From: Pseudomonas viridiflava
Lineage (GTDB): Bacteria; Pseudomonadota; Gammaproteobacteria; Pseudomonadales; Pseudomonadaceae
Length of the DNA stretch: 64,000 nucleotides
Reading direction: 5' to 3'
Assembly: GCF_900585905.1 (NCBI RefSeq)
Contig: NZ_UTVH01000095.1
Coordinates: 496,001 to 560,000 of the forward strand
In this document: positions 26,212-35,897 of the stretch, one piece after another
How the letters are laid out: every line of letters starts with the position of its first letter
Numbering within the stretch: position 1 is the stretch's first letter
The notes under the pieces: model-generated
The model's database searches: none
What the model was told of the DNA's origin: nothing
The model's input: the letters and a program-made list of their open reading frames with translations, nothing else
Translations under genes and position numbers: made by a program

Positions 26212-28995
26212 TTACTTAGTCTTAATAAACAGGTTCACAGAAAAGTCTTCGAGCGCTGCGCTGAGCAGCAACTCCTTGTCAGTTGTGACTACGGCGTCTG
26301 AAAAAAGTCCCTTCCACGTGCAATTTGCTTGTGCGACCGGCAGGATCACCCGCGTGTCGCCCCAGTTACCGGCACTGATCAATGGAGTTTGGGCGGTGCC
26401 CAATAGTTCATTGCTCAGGCGTGGTACTACCACAATAGCCGTTTCCTGTTCATGAACACGAGCAAAGGCCAGCACATGGGCGGCGTGGCTGCCAGTGACG
26501 TCCAAGGCGATGTACTGGCCGCGACTGAACAGCTCGAAGTGCTCGGCACGCAGATTCAGCACACGGGCGATCAACGCCTGCTTGACCCGACCGTCATGCC
26601 ACGCTTGCAGCAGCTCGCCAATAGCGGTCTGCTCGCCCAGTGCCTGCTTGCGCGCCAGATAATCAACGGGGCGGCGGTTGTCCGGATCGACCAGGGTGAA
26701 GTCCCAGTACTCGGTACCCTGATAGAGGTCCGGCACCCCTGGCACGGTCATGCGAAGCATGGTCTGTGCAAGACTGTTGAGTGCTCCCGCGGTAGCGATG
26801 CGGCTGGCCGTGGCACCGAGTGACTGGCGCAGGGCGAGGCCTTGCGGTGTCAGGAGAATGCTCTTGAGGAATTCACGGCAGGCAGTTTCATACGCTTCAT
26901 TGGGCGCACTCCAGCTGCTTTGCAGTTTGGCCTCGCGCAGGGCTTTTTCCTGCCACTTGACCAGACGCTCGGCGTAATCCTCGAATGCCTGTTCGGTGTC
27001 CATGTCCAGCGGCCAAGCGCCGAGCATGGCTTGATAAAGCATCAGCTCATCACCCGCACTGATGGCGACTTCTTCGCCTTTCAACGGCATTGCCAGTTGA
27101 CGCCAGCGCTCGACCTGCTCGGCATACCAGCCCGCGCATTCGCTCAGCACGGCAAGACGAGTGCGCGTATCTTCGCCACGCTTGTGGTCGTGGGTGGCGG
27201 TGGTCAGCAGGTTGTCGGGGAATTTCTCGATGCGGTGCATGCATTCGTCATGAAAGGCTGCAACCGGAGCACTGAAATGCTGCGGGTGGAAGCCCACGTC
27301 ATTACGCGAGAGCAACACGGCGCTGCGATAGAACGAGGTGTCCTCCACCGACTTGGCCGCCACGGGCGAGGTGAGTTGCTGGAAGCGCACGCAGGCGTTT
27401 TTCGCCAGTTTGCGTTGCTGGCCGCGTGGCAACTCGCGCCAGGACTCGCCACCCAGCCAGCGGTCAAGGTATTCCAGGACCTGCCAGTCAGCTTCGCCCA
27501 GCAGGGTTTTGGCACCTGCCAGAGCTTGCTGGAAGAAACGATCATCTTCTGCCGAGCGGCCACGCACAGTGATGTAGGTGCGATAGATAGGGAAGTTGAC
27601 CACCAATGCCAGCAAAGCGCGGCGGATCGCGCCCAAGGTCAGGTCACGGCTCATCAGGTCGCTACGGGCAACCTGAAGCAGGGACTGCGCGACGTTTTCG
27701 AAATCACCGGCCAATGTGCCGTGCAGCACCAGATCACGCGCAACCAGCACTTCCTGATCAAAGTCAGCAGTGCGCTCGCTCAGGCGGCTCCACAGCTCGG
27801 CCAGCGGCGCCTGGCCGTCAGGGTCGTGCTGCAGCAACGAGACCTGATTCATGAACTCGTAGCCGGTGGTGCCATCGACGCCCCAGTCTTCGCGCAGTGC
27901 TTCATCCGGGCCGAGGATTTTCTCGACGAAGATCGGCACATGCTTGAGCTCGGTACCGGCCGGGCGCGCAGCGACCAGCGAGTCGACACGACGACGCAAT
28001 TTGCGGCAGTAGCCACGCGGGTCAGCGAGGCCGTCGATGTGGTCGATACGCAGGCCATCAACTAGGCCATCGCTGATCAGCTCGAAGATTTTGCCATGGG
28101 TCGCTTCGAATACTGTCGAGCGCTCGACACGCAGGCCGCCCAGCTCATTGATGTCGAAAAAGCGCCGCCAGTTGATGTCGTCACCCGCAGTACGCCAGCT
28201 AGCCAGGCGATAATGTTGCGCTTCAAGCAGATGGTGCAGGCGCTTGAAACCCTCGGGCGTGCTGGAGTCATAGCGCTGCAGCGATTGCTCGATGGCCTTG
28301 CTGATGGCCGGATCGCTGGTCAGCTCGGCCAGATCAGCACGGATCTGCCGAGCGCGCTCCCAGGCTTGCGGGTACTGATCAAGCGCAGCGAAGCGTTTGC
28401 TCATCTCATCCAGCAACGGGTTCTCGGCAGATTCCAGCAGCGGCCCGTAGGTGGCTGGATTGATCGGGAAATGGTGCTGATAGTGCTCGATGTAGAACAT
28501 TGCGGTTTCAGCATTGAAGCGCAGCGGGATCTCGCCGGCCTGCAATACAGTGCCGTAATCGGAGCTCAGGAACGGCAACAGCAGTTGACCCTTGAGTAGC
28601 GGGTCAGGCGAATGCCACTGGATGTCGAAGAACTCGGCGTAGGGGCTGCTGCGACCCCACTCCAGCAGGTCAAGCCACCAGGGGTTGTCGTTGCCGCCCA
28701 CGGCCATGTGGTTGGAAACGATGTCCAGAATCAAGCCCATGCCGTGTTCGCGCAAGGCGGCCACGAAACGCAGCAGGGCGGGTTCGCCGCCCAGCTCGGG
28801 GTTGATTACCCGCGGGTCGACGACGTCATAGCCGTGCATGGAGCCTGCACGGGCTTTGAGCAATGGCGAGGCGTAGACATGGCTGATGCCAAGGCTGGCG
28901 TAGTAGGGCACCAGTGCCGCTGCGTCATCGAGGGTGAAGTCTTTGTGAAATTGCAGGCGCTGTGTAGCCCGCAGTTGGTCAGGATGGTTCTTCAT
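26212..28995 (-). CDS. treY: Maltooligosyl trehalose synthase
   Basis: A 927-residue GH13 enzyme that turns the reducing-end alpha-1,4 bond of maltooligosaccharides into an alpha,alpha-1,1 bond. The barrel motifs are LDIVSNHMAVGG, GLRIDHIDGLADPRGY (nucleophile), HVPIFVEKILGPDE (acid/base) and TATHDHKRGEDTRTRL, the last being a TreY hallmark. It ends with a small beta-domain. It overlaps malQ by ATGA. With TreZ it releases trehalose from linear glucans; trehalose protects pseudomonads against osmotic stress and drying. Confidence 0.95.
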   Translation of the reverse strand: MKNHPDQLRATQRLQFHKDFTLDDAAALVPYYASLGISHVYASPLLKARAGSMHGYDVVDPRVINPELGGEPALLRFVAALREHGMGLILDIVSNHMAVGGNDNPWWLDLLEWGRSSPYAEFFDIQWHSPDPLLKGQLLLPFLSSDYGTVLQAGEIPLRFNAETAMFYIEHYQHHFPINPATYGPLLESAENPLLDEMSKRFAALDQYPQAWERARQIRADLAELTSDPAISKAIEQSLQRYDSSTPEGFKRLHHLLEAQHYRLASWRTAGDDINWRRFFDINELGGLRVERSTVFEATHGKIFELISDGLVDGLRIDHIDGLADPRGYCRKLRRRVDSLVAARPAGTELKHVPIFVEKILGPDEALREDWGVDGTTGYEFMNQVSLLQHDPDGQAPLAELWSRLSERTADFDQEVLVARDLVLHGTLAGDFENVAQSLLQVARSDLMSRDLTLGAIRRALLALVVNFPIYRTYITVRGRSAEDDRFFQQALAGAKTLLGEADWQVLEYLDRWLGGESWRELPRGQQRKLAKNACVRFQQLTSPVAAKSVEDTSFYRSAVLLSRNDVGFHPQHFSAPVAAFHDECMHRIEKFPDNLLTTATHDHKRGEDTRTRLAVLSECAGWYAEQVERWRQLAMPLKGEEVAISAGDELMLYQAMLGAWPLDMDTEQAFEDYAERLVKWQEKALREAKLQSSWSAPNEAYETACREFLKSILLTPQGLALRQSLGATASRIATAGALNSLAQTMLRMTVPGVPDLYQGTEYWDFTLVDPDNRRPVDYLARKQALGEQTAIGELLQAWHDGRVKQALIARVLNLRAEHFELFSRGQYIALDVTGSHAAHVLAFARVHEQETAIVVVPRLSNELLGTAQTPLISAGNWGDTRVILPVAQANCTWKGLFSDAVVTTDKELLLSAALEDFSVNLFIKTK

Positions 28996-31064
28996 TGGTC
29001 ACGCTCCGCAGCTTGCAAGCGCGCCTGGGATAGCAATTCCACACGTCGTGCCACAGTCTGATTGTCCATGAGGCCAGTGCTTTCGCCCGGGATCCGCCGA
29101 CGCCAGTTCGGGTGATCAGGGGTGTCGCCTGGCAAGTTGAATTGTTCGGTCAGGCCCATGGCGTCCTCGACTGGCAACAACACCAGCGGAGCGCGGGTAT
29201 GACCAAGATAACGAACGCTGGCGTCGATGATCTGCTCATCGGTCGACGGCTCAGCACTTGGCGCTTCCTGGCCCAGCGCACGCACCAGACCTTCTTGCTC
29301 ACGGTGACGGTCGATTCGCCACTGATCGGCCTGCTTTTCGTCGACCATCTTCAGGCGCAGGTTCCAGTCGATGTCGTTTTCGGCCAGCCAGCCAGCCAGC
29401 GTCGGCAGGTCGTGGGTGCTGGTGGTTGCCAGCGCCTGATCTGACCAGTCGAGCACCGGCTTGAATTGGGCGTTGTGCTGCTCGAACAACAACACGCGCA
29501 TGCCGAGAATGGCCCGCGCCGAGAGTTTTTCCTGCAGGCCTGGCGGCACTGTGCCGAGGTCTTCGCCCAGCACGATAGCCTTGTGACGCCAGGATTCGAG
29601 GCTGAGCAGTCGCAACATGTCATCAAGCGGATAGTTCAGATACGCACCTTCGTTGGCCGGTGCGCCCAGCGGGACAACCCAGAGGCGCTGCAAGCCCATG
29701 ATGTGGTCAATGCGCAGACCGCCAGCGTGGGCGAAATTGGCCCGCAGCATCTCGATAAAGGCACGAAACCCGTTGCGTTTGAGGCCCTCCGGGGAAAACG
29801 CCGAGATACCCCAGCTTTGCCCGGCACGGTTGAGAATGTCGGGCGGCGCACCCACCGACAGTGAGGACAGCAACTCATCCTGGCGGCTCCAGGCCTGGCT
29901 GCCAGCGCCATCGGCGCCGACGGCCATGTCGGCGATCAGGCCAACACGCATGCCGCCGCTGCGGGCAGCCGTCTGGGCACGCTCGAGGCCACGAGCCATC
30001 AGCCACTGGGTGAACGCGTAAAAGCCGATCTGCTCAGTGTGATTGGCAGCAAAACGACCAATTTCATCACTGCGCGGGTTTTTGAACGCCTCTGGCCATT
30101 CGTGCCAGTTGTCGCTCATGCCCAACTTGGCGCATTCATCGCGAATCACTTCGAAACGGCAATGATTTTCCAGCGCTTCACCGCCGCTGTGGCGGAAGCT
30201 GTTGAAGTCTTCGTGCAGCGGGTGCGCGCTGCCGACAAACGCGTCATAAAGCTTGTGCAGCACTTTCCATTTCGCGTCGGCGGCGGCTGGCCAGTCGATC
30301 AATTCCAGGCCTTCAAGACGCTTGAGCTCCTCGCCAAGGCCGCTTTCATCGATGGCCATGCGCAGCGCACGTTCACCCAGAATGACGCCGGGCGAGCAAT
30401 ACAGGCTGTTAAGAAAGAGGCGACTCGAGGGCGAGTAAGGGCTGTAACGATGGGGGTCGTTGGCGAACATCGCGTGCACCGGGCTGATCGCCAGCGCATC
30501 GGCGCCGCGCTCACCGGCAGCGCGGGTGAAGCTCTCGAGTGCCTGGGTATCGCCGAAACCGCCATCGCCCTCACGCCGCAGGCCGTACAGCTGGGCGGTC
30601 AGGCCCCAGGCTCGTGGCGCTTCGCTGCCCACCGCCATGGCCATGCTGTAGCAGGTCTGCGGAGCGACGGCGATGGTCAAGTGGTGACCGCCGATTTCCA
30701 GTTGCTGATAACCCACCGATGCCAGCGCGGGCAGGGCGCCAGTGGCCGTCAGGCTGGCGTTGAGCGTGGCGCCGTCTTCCTGATGAAGGACGAAGGGCGT
30801 ACCCGCCTCGAACCAGGCGCTCAGGTCCAGATTCTGGCCATGATCCACCGTCAGCAGTGGCGGTGGAGTGGCTTGGTGATGCTGCGTCTTGAGCTTCTGC
30901 AGGCTCGCATCGATTTCTTCGCTGCTGCCTGCCGCTAGGCCCAGGCTCTCCAGAACGCGACTCAAAACCTGCGGGCTGACCCGTTGCGCCTGCCCATTGG
31001 CATCGACCCAGTCGACCGAAATACCGGCTTCTGTCGCCAGGTTCTCGATTTGATCACTGCTCAT
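28992..31064 (-). CDS. malQ: 4-alpha-glucanotransferase
   Basis: A 690-residue GH77 amylomaltase that moves maltosyl units between glucans, adjusting chain length for TreY and GlgX. Motifs: GLRIDHIMGLQRLWVVP (nucleophile Asp), VLGEDLGTVPPGLQ (acid/base Glu) and TTSTHDLPTLAGW. About 130 residues of N-terminal extension (MSSDQIENLATEAGISVDW) precede the barrel, as in bacterial MalQ. Start at 31064 overlaps the treZ end by 11 bases, with AGGATG-type spacing inside treZ; a more distal ATG at 31082 is inside treZ too and less likely. Confidence 0.94.
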   Translation of the reverse strand: MSSDQIENLATEAGISVDWVDANGQAQRVSPQVLSRVLESLGLAAGSSEEIDASLQKLKTQHHQATPPPLLTVDHGQNLDLSAWFEAGTPFVLHQEDGATLNASLTATGALPALASVGYQQLEIGGHHLTIAVAPQTCYSMAMAVGSEAPRAWGLTAQLYGLRREGDGGFGDTQALESFTRAAGERGADALAISPVHAMFANDPHRYSPYSPSSRLFLNSLYCSPGVILGERALRMAIDESGLGEELKRLEGLELIDWPAAADAKWKVLHKLYDAFVGSAHPLHEDFNSFRHSGGEALENHCRFEVIRDECAKLGMSDNWHEWPEAFKNPRSDEIGRFAANHTEQIGFYAFTQWLMARGLERAQTAARSGGMRVGLIADMAVGADGAGSQAWSRQDELLSSLSVGAPPDILNRAGQSWGISAFSPEGLKRNGFRAFIEMLRANFAHAGGLRIDHIMGLQRLWVVPLGAPANEGAYLNYPLDDMLRLLSLESWRHKAIVLGEDLGTVPPGLQEKLSARAILGMRVLLFEQHNAQFKPVLDWSDQALATTSTHDLPTLAGWLAENDIDWNLRLKMVDEKQADQWRIDRHREQEGLVRALGQEAPSAEPSTDEQIIDASVRYLGHTRAPLVLLPVEDAMGLTEQFNLPGDTPDHPNWRRRIPGESTGLMDNQTVARRVELLSQARLQAAERDQ

Positions 31065-32868
31065 CCTGTTTCTCCAGAACATCGGTTGCTATCAGGCTGA
31101 CAATGGCCGTGTAGGGATTGAGGATGCCCTGGCGGGAAAGTTCTGTTGCGTTTGGCGGGGTGGCAAACAGCACGTCGCCCAGGCTGCCCTGGGGCGCTTG
31201 AACGGAATCTGCGCTCAGGTTCAGGTCGATTCTGAGTACCGTGCCGTCACCCAGGCGCCAGCGTGCCGACACCGCACCTTCTGCCAGTACATCGGCGCCC
31301 AGCGCCTGGCTGCCTGGCAGGCGCGGCGCAATGTGCTCTGCGCGCAGTGCCAGCAGCGTGTGATACAGCTCGCTCCAGTTGCGATGATCGTTGCCGGCAT
31401 CAGTGTCCAGGTGCACAGCGTTGAACGCAGGCCGGGACGCTTCGAAGGTGTCCGGGTGGTTGGGATCGGGAATGTGCTCGCGTTTTTCTTCATCGGCAAA
31501 CGCTGCGAAGTCAGCGAATTCACCGCGTCGGCCTTCACGTACAGCGTCGGCCAGCTCGCCATGGTGATCGGTGAAGAACAGGAATGGGTCAGTCGCCGCC
31601 CATTCATCACCCATGAACATCAGCGGCACCATTGGCGATAACAGCAACAGCGCGGTGGCGGCCTGCAGCGCACGAGGATTTGTCAGCTGCGGCAGGCGCT
31701 CGCCAAAGGCACGGTTGCCGATCTGGTCGTGGTTCTGCAGGAACAGCACGAACGCGCTGGGCGGCAGGTGCCCGCTGCTTTCGCCACGCGCGTGGCCGTG
31801 GCGGGTGTTTTCGCCCTGGTAGACAAAGCCCTGGCTGAGCAGTCGGGCCAGCTTGTGCGTCGGCTGCTCGGCAAAGTCGGTGTAGTAGGCGTCGGTTTCA
31901 CCCGTCAGCAACACATGCAGGGTGTTGTGGCCGTCGTCGTTCCACTGTGCGTCGAAACCCTCTTCGAGCAGGCTGGCCTGGTTGAATTCGTTTTCCAGGT
32001 TGAGCCAGACATGACGCGGTGCGTCGATCTGCTCACGGACCTTCTGCGCGAATTCCTGCAGGAACGTCGCGTCGTTGATGGCGTGTACGGCGTCCATGCG
32101 CAAACCGTCGAAGCGGTATTCCAGCAGCCACATCAAAGCGTTATCAATGAAATAGTCGCGCACTTCACGACGACGGAAGTCGATGGAATCGCCCCATGGC
32201 GTCTTCACGTCGCTGCGGAAGAAGCCCTTGGCATAGCGCCCCAGGTAGTTGCCGTCAGGCCCGAAGTGGTTGTAAACGACATCGAGAATGACCATCAGGC
32301 CAAAACCGTGAGCGGTGTCGATCAGGTGCTTGAGCTCTTCCGGAGTGCCGTAGGACGACTGCGGTGCATAAGGCAGCACGCCGTCGTAGCCCCAGTTGCG
32401 TTCCCCGGGAAACTGGGCAATAGGCATCAGTTCGATGGCAGTGACGCCCAGCCTGGCCAGGCGTTCAAGATGCGTCTCGACACCGGCATAGCCACCCATG
32501 GCACCCACGTGCAGCTCATAGATAACCGCTTCGTTCCACGGGCGACCCTGCCAGGCAGTGTTCTGCCACTCATAGGCAAGAGGGTCGACAACAACGCTGT
32601 GGGAGTGGACATCAGAGGATTGAGCGCGGGAAGCAGGGTCGGGAACTTCAAGTTCGCCATCAATGCTGTAACGGTAGCGAGTGCCCGCCGGGCAGCGGGC
32701 CTCAAGAACAAACCAGCCTTCATTCTGCGGGAGCATGGCCAGTGACTGGCCATCCTCGAGCTCGACACTTACGGAGAAGGCGTCCGGTGCCCAGAGGGCA
32801 AACCGAGTGAATCCAGAATCCAGCAGAACGGCGCCGTGGCGCCAGTTCTCGTCCGTACGCAGAGGCAT
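31054..32868 (-). CDS. treZ: Malto-oligosyltrehalose trehalohydrolase
   Basis: A 604-residue GH13 enzyme that cuts trehalose from maltooligosyl-trehalose. An N-terminal CBM48-like domain (about 10-100) is followed by the barrel: LDVVYNHFGPDGNYLG, DGLRMDAVHAIND (nucleophile), HVWLNLENEFNQ (acid/base) and VLFLQNHDQIGNRAFGERL. It starts 15 bases after glgA and overlaps malQ, so glgA, treZ, malQ and treY form one unit. Confidence 0.95.
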   Translation of the reverse strand: MPLRTDENWRHGAVLLDSGFTRFALWAPDAFSVSVELEDGQSLAMLPQNEGWFVLEARCPAGTRYRYSIDGELEVPDPASRAQSSDVHSHSVVVDPLAYEWQNTAWQGRPWNEAVIYELHVGAMGGYAGVETHLERLARLGVTAIELMPIAQFPGERNWGYDGVLPYAPQSSYGTPEELKHLIDTAHGFGLMVILDVVYNHFGPDGNYLGRYAKGFFRSDVKTPWGDSIDFRRREVRDYFIDNALMWLLEYRFDGLRMDAVHAINDATFLQEFAQKVREQIDAPRHVWLNLENEFNQASLLEEGFDAQWNDDGHNTLHVLLTGETDAYYTDFAEQPTHKLARLLSQGFVYQGENTRHGHARGESSGHLPPSAFVLFLQNHDQIGNRAFGERLPQLTNPRALQAATALLLLSPMVPLMFMGDEWAATDPFLFFTDHHGELADAVREGRRGEFADFAAFADEEKREHIPDPNHPDTFEASRPAFNAVHLDTDAGNDHRNWSELYHTLLALRAEHIAPRLPGSQALGADVLAEGAVSARWRLGDGTVLRIDLNLSADSVQAPQGSLGDVLFATPPNATELSRQGILNPYTAIVSLIATDVLEKQDEQ

Positions 32869-32883
32869 CCGTTATTCCTTTGA

Positions 32884-34470
32884 TCAGTAATGGAGTGAGG
32901 CACCTGCATTCTTTTTCAGCAGATCCTGATAAAGCTCTGCGTAGGGTTGGACAGCCTGGTGCCAGTTGAATGGCGCCGCCATTGCCCTGCAGCGCATTGC
33001 GTTCAGCAGTGCAGGATTGGAGAACACCTTGAAGGCGCGGTTCAATGCATCTGCATAACTTTCGACAGTCGACTCGTCGAACAGAAAACCGGTGACGCCG
33101 TTTTCAATGGTGTCGGCCAGGCCGCCTGTATTGCGGGCGACCGGCAGCGAGCCAAAGCGTTGGGCGTACATCTGGCTCAGGCCGCAAGGCTCGTAGCGCG
33201 ATGGCATCAACAGGAAGTCACTGCCAGCGAACATGCGCCGGGCGTCGGTCTCATTGAAACCAACCCGCACACCGACACGGCCAGGAAAACGTTCGGCCAG
33301 GGCGCGCATGGCATCTTCTTCCTCCGGCTCACCGCGACCGATGATTGCAATCTGGCCGCCGTTGTTGACGATGTGCTCGGCGACGCCAATGGTGAGGTCT
33401 AGGCCCTTCTGATAGACCAGACGCGATACCACAGCAAACAGCGGACCGGTTGAAGGGTCCAGCTCGAACAGTTCGCGAACAAAATCTGCGTTGATTTCCT
33501 TGCGTTGCCATTCATTGGGTGCGAAATGGCAAATCAGATGCTCGTCAGTCGCGGCATCCCAGCTGGCGTCGATACCATTGGGAATGCCGCTGAGCTGGCC
33601 GCGTTCGGCTTTGCTCTGCAGGAAGCCTTCCAGGCCGCAGCCAAACTCCGGCGTGGTAATTTCCCGAGCGTAGGTCGCGCTGACGGTGGTGATATGGCTA
33701 GCGTAGGCCATGCCCGCCTTGATAAAGGACAACTTGCCGTAGAACTCCATGCCTTCGGCGTTGATCGCTTCATCCGGGATACCCAGTTCACGGCTCGATG
33801 CAGTGCTGACCGTGCCCTGATACGCCAGGTTATGAATAGTGAAAATGCTTGGCGTCGTCTGCCCGCGCCAGCGCATATAAGCAGGCGCCAGACCAGCGGG
33901 CCAGTCATGAGCGTGCACCAGCTCGGGGCACCACTGAGTCTTCACCGCTCCAGCGGCGAACTCGGCGGCAGCCAGACCCAGCCGGGCGAAGCGAATATGG
34001 TTGTCTGACCAGTCGCGACCCTGATTGTCGGCGTAAGGCGTACCTTCGCGTTCATACAGCTCCGGACAGATGAGGACGTAGATGACGAGGCCGTCTTTCA
34101 TGTCCATACGGCCGATCTTGCACGGCGGCAGAGCAGCGTGGCCACCCAGCTGACTGATCACGTGGATCGGGTTGCCGCTATTGAGTACTTGTGGATAGCC
34201 GGGTATCAGCACGCGGACATCGTGGAGGTGGCGCATGGCGCGCGGCAGCGCGGCAGAGACATCGCCCAACCCACCGGTCTTCACCAGGTCGGCCAGCTCA
34301 GACGTGACAAACAAGACCTTGCGCTTGTTGGTCGGGACAATCGTGGGCTGTGAAACAGGCAGTTGCAGCCGTGGAACGCTCGTCGGTGCGAAGACCGGCA
34401 GATGGGTCAGCTCGCTGGCCGGCTGATTAAAACTCTCTCCCTGCTGGGTTTTGACAGCGGCGCTAATCAT
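32884..34470 (-). CDS. glgA: Glycogen synthase
   Basis: A 528-residue GT5 enzyme that extends alpha-1,4-glucan from ADP-glucose. The ADP-glucose site KTGGLGDV is at about 62-69, the second signature GCGLEGFLQ and the retaining-enzyme block PSRYEPCGLSQMYAQRFG are in the C-terminal half. About 47 residues of polar N-terminal extension precede the catalytic domain (which begins KVLFVTSELADL), unlike the E. coli enzyme. ATG at 34470 has GGGAG six bases upstream; the frame upstream to 34551 is not needed. It is the first gene of the operon. No glgC is in the window, so the sugar donor route is not shown. Confidence 0.95.
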   Translation of the reverse strand: MISAAVKTQQGESFNQPASELTHLPVFAPTSVPRLQLPVSQPTIVPTNKRKVLFVTSELADLVKTGGLGDVSAALPRAMRHLHDVRVLIPGYPQVLNSGNPIHVISQLGGHAALPPCKIGRMDMKDGLVIYVLICPELYEREGTPYADNQGRDWSDNHIRFARLGLAAAEFAAGAVKTQWCPELVHAHDWPAGLAPAYMRWRGQTTPSIFTIHNLAYQGTVSTASSRELGIPDEAINAEGMEFYGKLSFIKAGMAYASHITTVSATYAREITTPEFGCGLEGFLQSKAERGQLSGIPNGIDASWDAATDEHLICHFAPNEWQRKEINADFVRELFELDPSTGPLFAVVSRLVYQKGLDLTIGVAEHIVNNGGQIAIIGRGEPEEEDAMRALAERFPGRVGVRVGFNETDARRMFAGSDFLLMPSRYEPCGLSQMYAQRFGSLPVARNTGGLADTIENGVTGFLFDESTVESYADALNRAFKVFSNPALLNAMRCRAMAAPFNWHQAVQPYAELYQDLLKKNAGASLHY

Positions 34471-35065
34471 CTTTTTCTCCCAATCAATACAGTATCGGTA
34501 CTGCATTCGTGTAGTTATGGGCCATTTCCTATGGCCGGGTCCAACATGCACTACGCAAAATCAGTACCCATTTTCTATTTTCCGATCACCTCAACGCCGG
34601 AACCGCCAAATTGGCGGACCCAGGCAACAGCGTAGGCGCTCTAAGCAGATGACCTATGGGGGCTGTAGAAGTTTCTACTTATTTTGTCGGAAATGTCTGG
34701 GATCGCCGTCCGAAGCGGCTGCCTACGGGGGCTTTTATTTCAGCACGCCACGGCGGGGTTACCTGTCCCTCATTTATCGGGCACTGGATTGACATCAATC
34801 ACCCTGTTGACCGATCGTCGGATTGTTGGACGCAGGCAAGTTAGTCGATTTGAAAACGCCGTTTTTGTCGCGGTTATCGGGAGCGTGAACAGCGTACTTA
34901 GCTACCTTGCCTTTTCCTGGTGCGTTCGCTGATCAATCTTAGGGCGGCTGAAGAACTTTCCTACGCGTACGAGGGAACAATTTGTCTATTGAAGGGATAG
35001 AATCGATCTCGGGCTGCTCGACGCCAGCCACTTACCTACCGATTCAACTGATCCCAGAGGAAAAG
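34471..35065. other. Regulatory region upstream of glgA with several palindromes
   Basis: This 595-base stretch contains no gene I can support. It holds CAGTA-TCGG-TACTG (34490-34503), GGCCAT-TTCCT-ATGGCC (34520-34536) and CCGCCAA-A-TTGGCGG (34603-34617). All three lie within 150 bases of the glgA start on its promoter side, so they are candidate operators or leader hairpins. The right half (34620-35065) is the leader of the GNAT gene, with nothing recognisable. Confidence 0.4.
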
Positions 35066-35557
35066 ATGGCAACCCCTGAAATGTTGGTACTGCAAGCGAG
35101 TTACACCAATCAGGTCCACGCCGAGGCCATAGGTTCTTTGCTCGGTCATTACGCTGAAGATGCCATGGGTGGTGGTCAGGCCCTGTCTGTTGATACGCGT
35201 CAGCAGCTGGCGGCCGAACTCGCCAAGCGGCCCTATGCTTTCAGCGTGCTGGCCTTCATCGCTGGAGAGCCAGTCGGGCTGGTCAACTGTTTCGAGGGGT
35301 TCTCGACCTTCCAGTGTCGTCCACTGGTGAACATCCATGATGTGGTGGTGGTAAGCACGCACCGAGGCCAGGGCATCAGTCAGAAGATGCTGGCAAAAGT
35401 CGAAGAGATTGCCCGTCAGCGTGGCTGCTGCAAGCTGACGCTGGAAGTGCTGGAGGGCAACCTCATCGCTCAGGGGGCTTATCGCAAGCTGGGTTTTGCT
35501 GGCTACGAGCTCGATCCGCAAATGGGCAAGGCAATGTTCTGGCAGAAAGCGCTCTAG
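35066..35557 (+). CDS. GNAT family N-acetyltransferase
   Basis: A 163-residue acetyltransferase. The acetyl-CoA loop is VSTHRGQGISQKML (about 94-107, pattern RGxGI), preceded by the NIHDVVVV strand and followed by KLTLEVLEGN and AYRKLGFAGYELDP, the usual C-terminal motif B. AGAGGA five bases upstream supports the ATG at 35066; the longer in-frame start at 34982 is unlikely. Substrate unknown, and neighbours give no clue. Confidence 0.87.
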   Translation: MATPEMLVLQASYTNQVHAEAIGSLLGHYAEDAMGGGQALSVDTRQQLAAELAKRPYAFSVLAFIAGEPVGLVNCFEGFSTFQCRPLVNIHDVVVVSTHRGQGISQKMLAKVEEIARQRGCCKLTLEVLEGNLIAQGAYRKLGFAGYELDPQMGKAMFWQKAL

Positions 35558-35677
35558 GCAGGGCGCCAGTGCGGAACGTTGTCGGCAGGCTCAGGTCGGA
35601 AAGTTTCAAGGGAGGAGGGGCGGCATGATGTCGGAAAGGTCCGAATAGCCGCTATAGCGCAATCAGTCGCGGTTGTA

Positions 35678-35704
35678 AGGCAAGCCGCCAGATCAGGCTT
35701 GCCT
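35678..35704 (-). terminator. Hairpin after the small coiled-coil gene
   Basis: AGGCAAGCC and GGCTTGCCT form a perfect 9-base stem with a 9-base loop, 20 bases after the stop of the small minus-strand gene. There is no U-tract, so it may be a weak or Rho-assisted terminator. Confidence 0.4.
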
Positions 35705-35723
35705 GGGGTCTACACCGGCCGGG

Positions 35724-35897
35724 TCAGGCCTGCAGTGCGGTAACGGAACTCATCAGGTGGGCCTGCTGGACCACGAGGCTTAAATGAGCGACCTTTTTCA
35801 GCAGCAGTTCGCGCTCTTCTTTAAGCTGACGCAGTTCATCACGGCGGATGGTGACGTACAGGGTTTGTGGTGCAGTTGCTGGTAGTAAAGTGCCCAT
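35724..35897 (-). CDS. Small coiled-coil protein, 57 residues
   Basis: A short gene, MGTLLPATAPQTLYVTIRRD, then a charged helix (ELRQLKEERELLLKKVAHLS) with leucines in near-heptad spacing, as in a leucine zipper. A strong GAGGTGAG ribosome site lies three bases before the ATG and a hairpin follows the stop. The residues before the helix (LYVTIRRDEL) look like a short beta-strand. It resembles small regulator-like proteins but has no recognisable DNA-binding unit. Function unknown. Confidence 0.65.
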   Translation of the reverse strand: MGTLLPATAPQTLYVTIRRDELRQLKEERELLLKKVAHLSLVVQQAHLMSSVTALQA

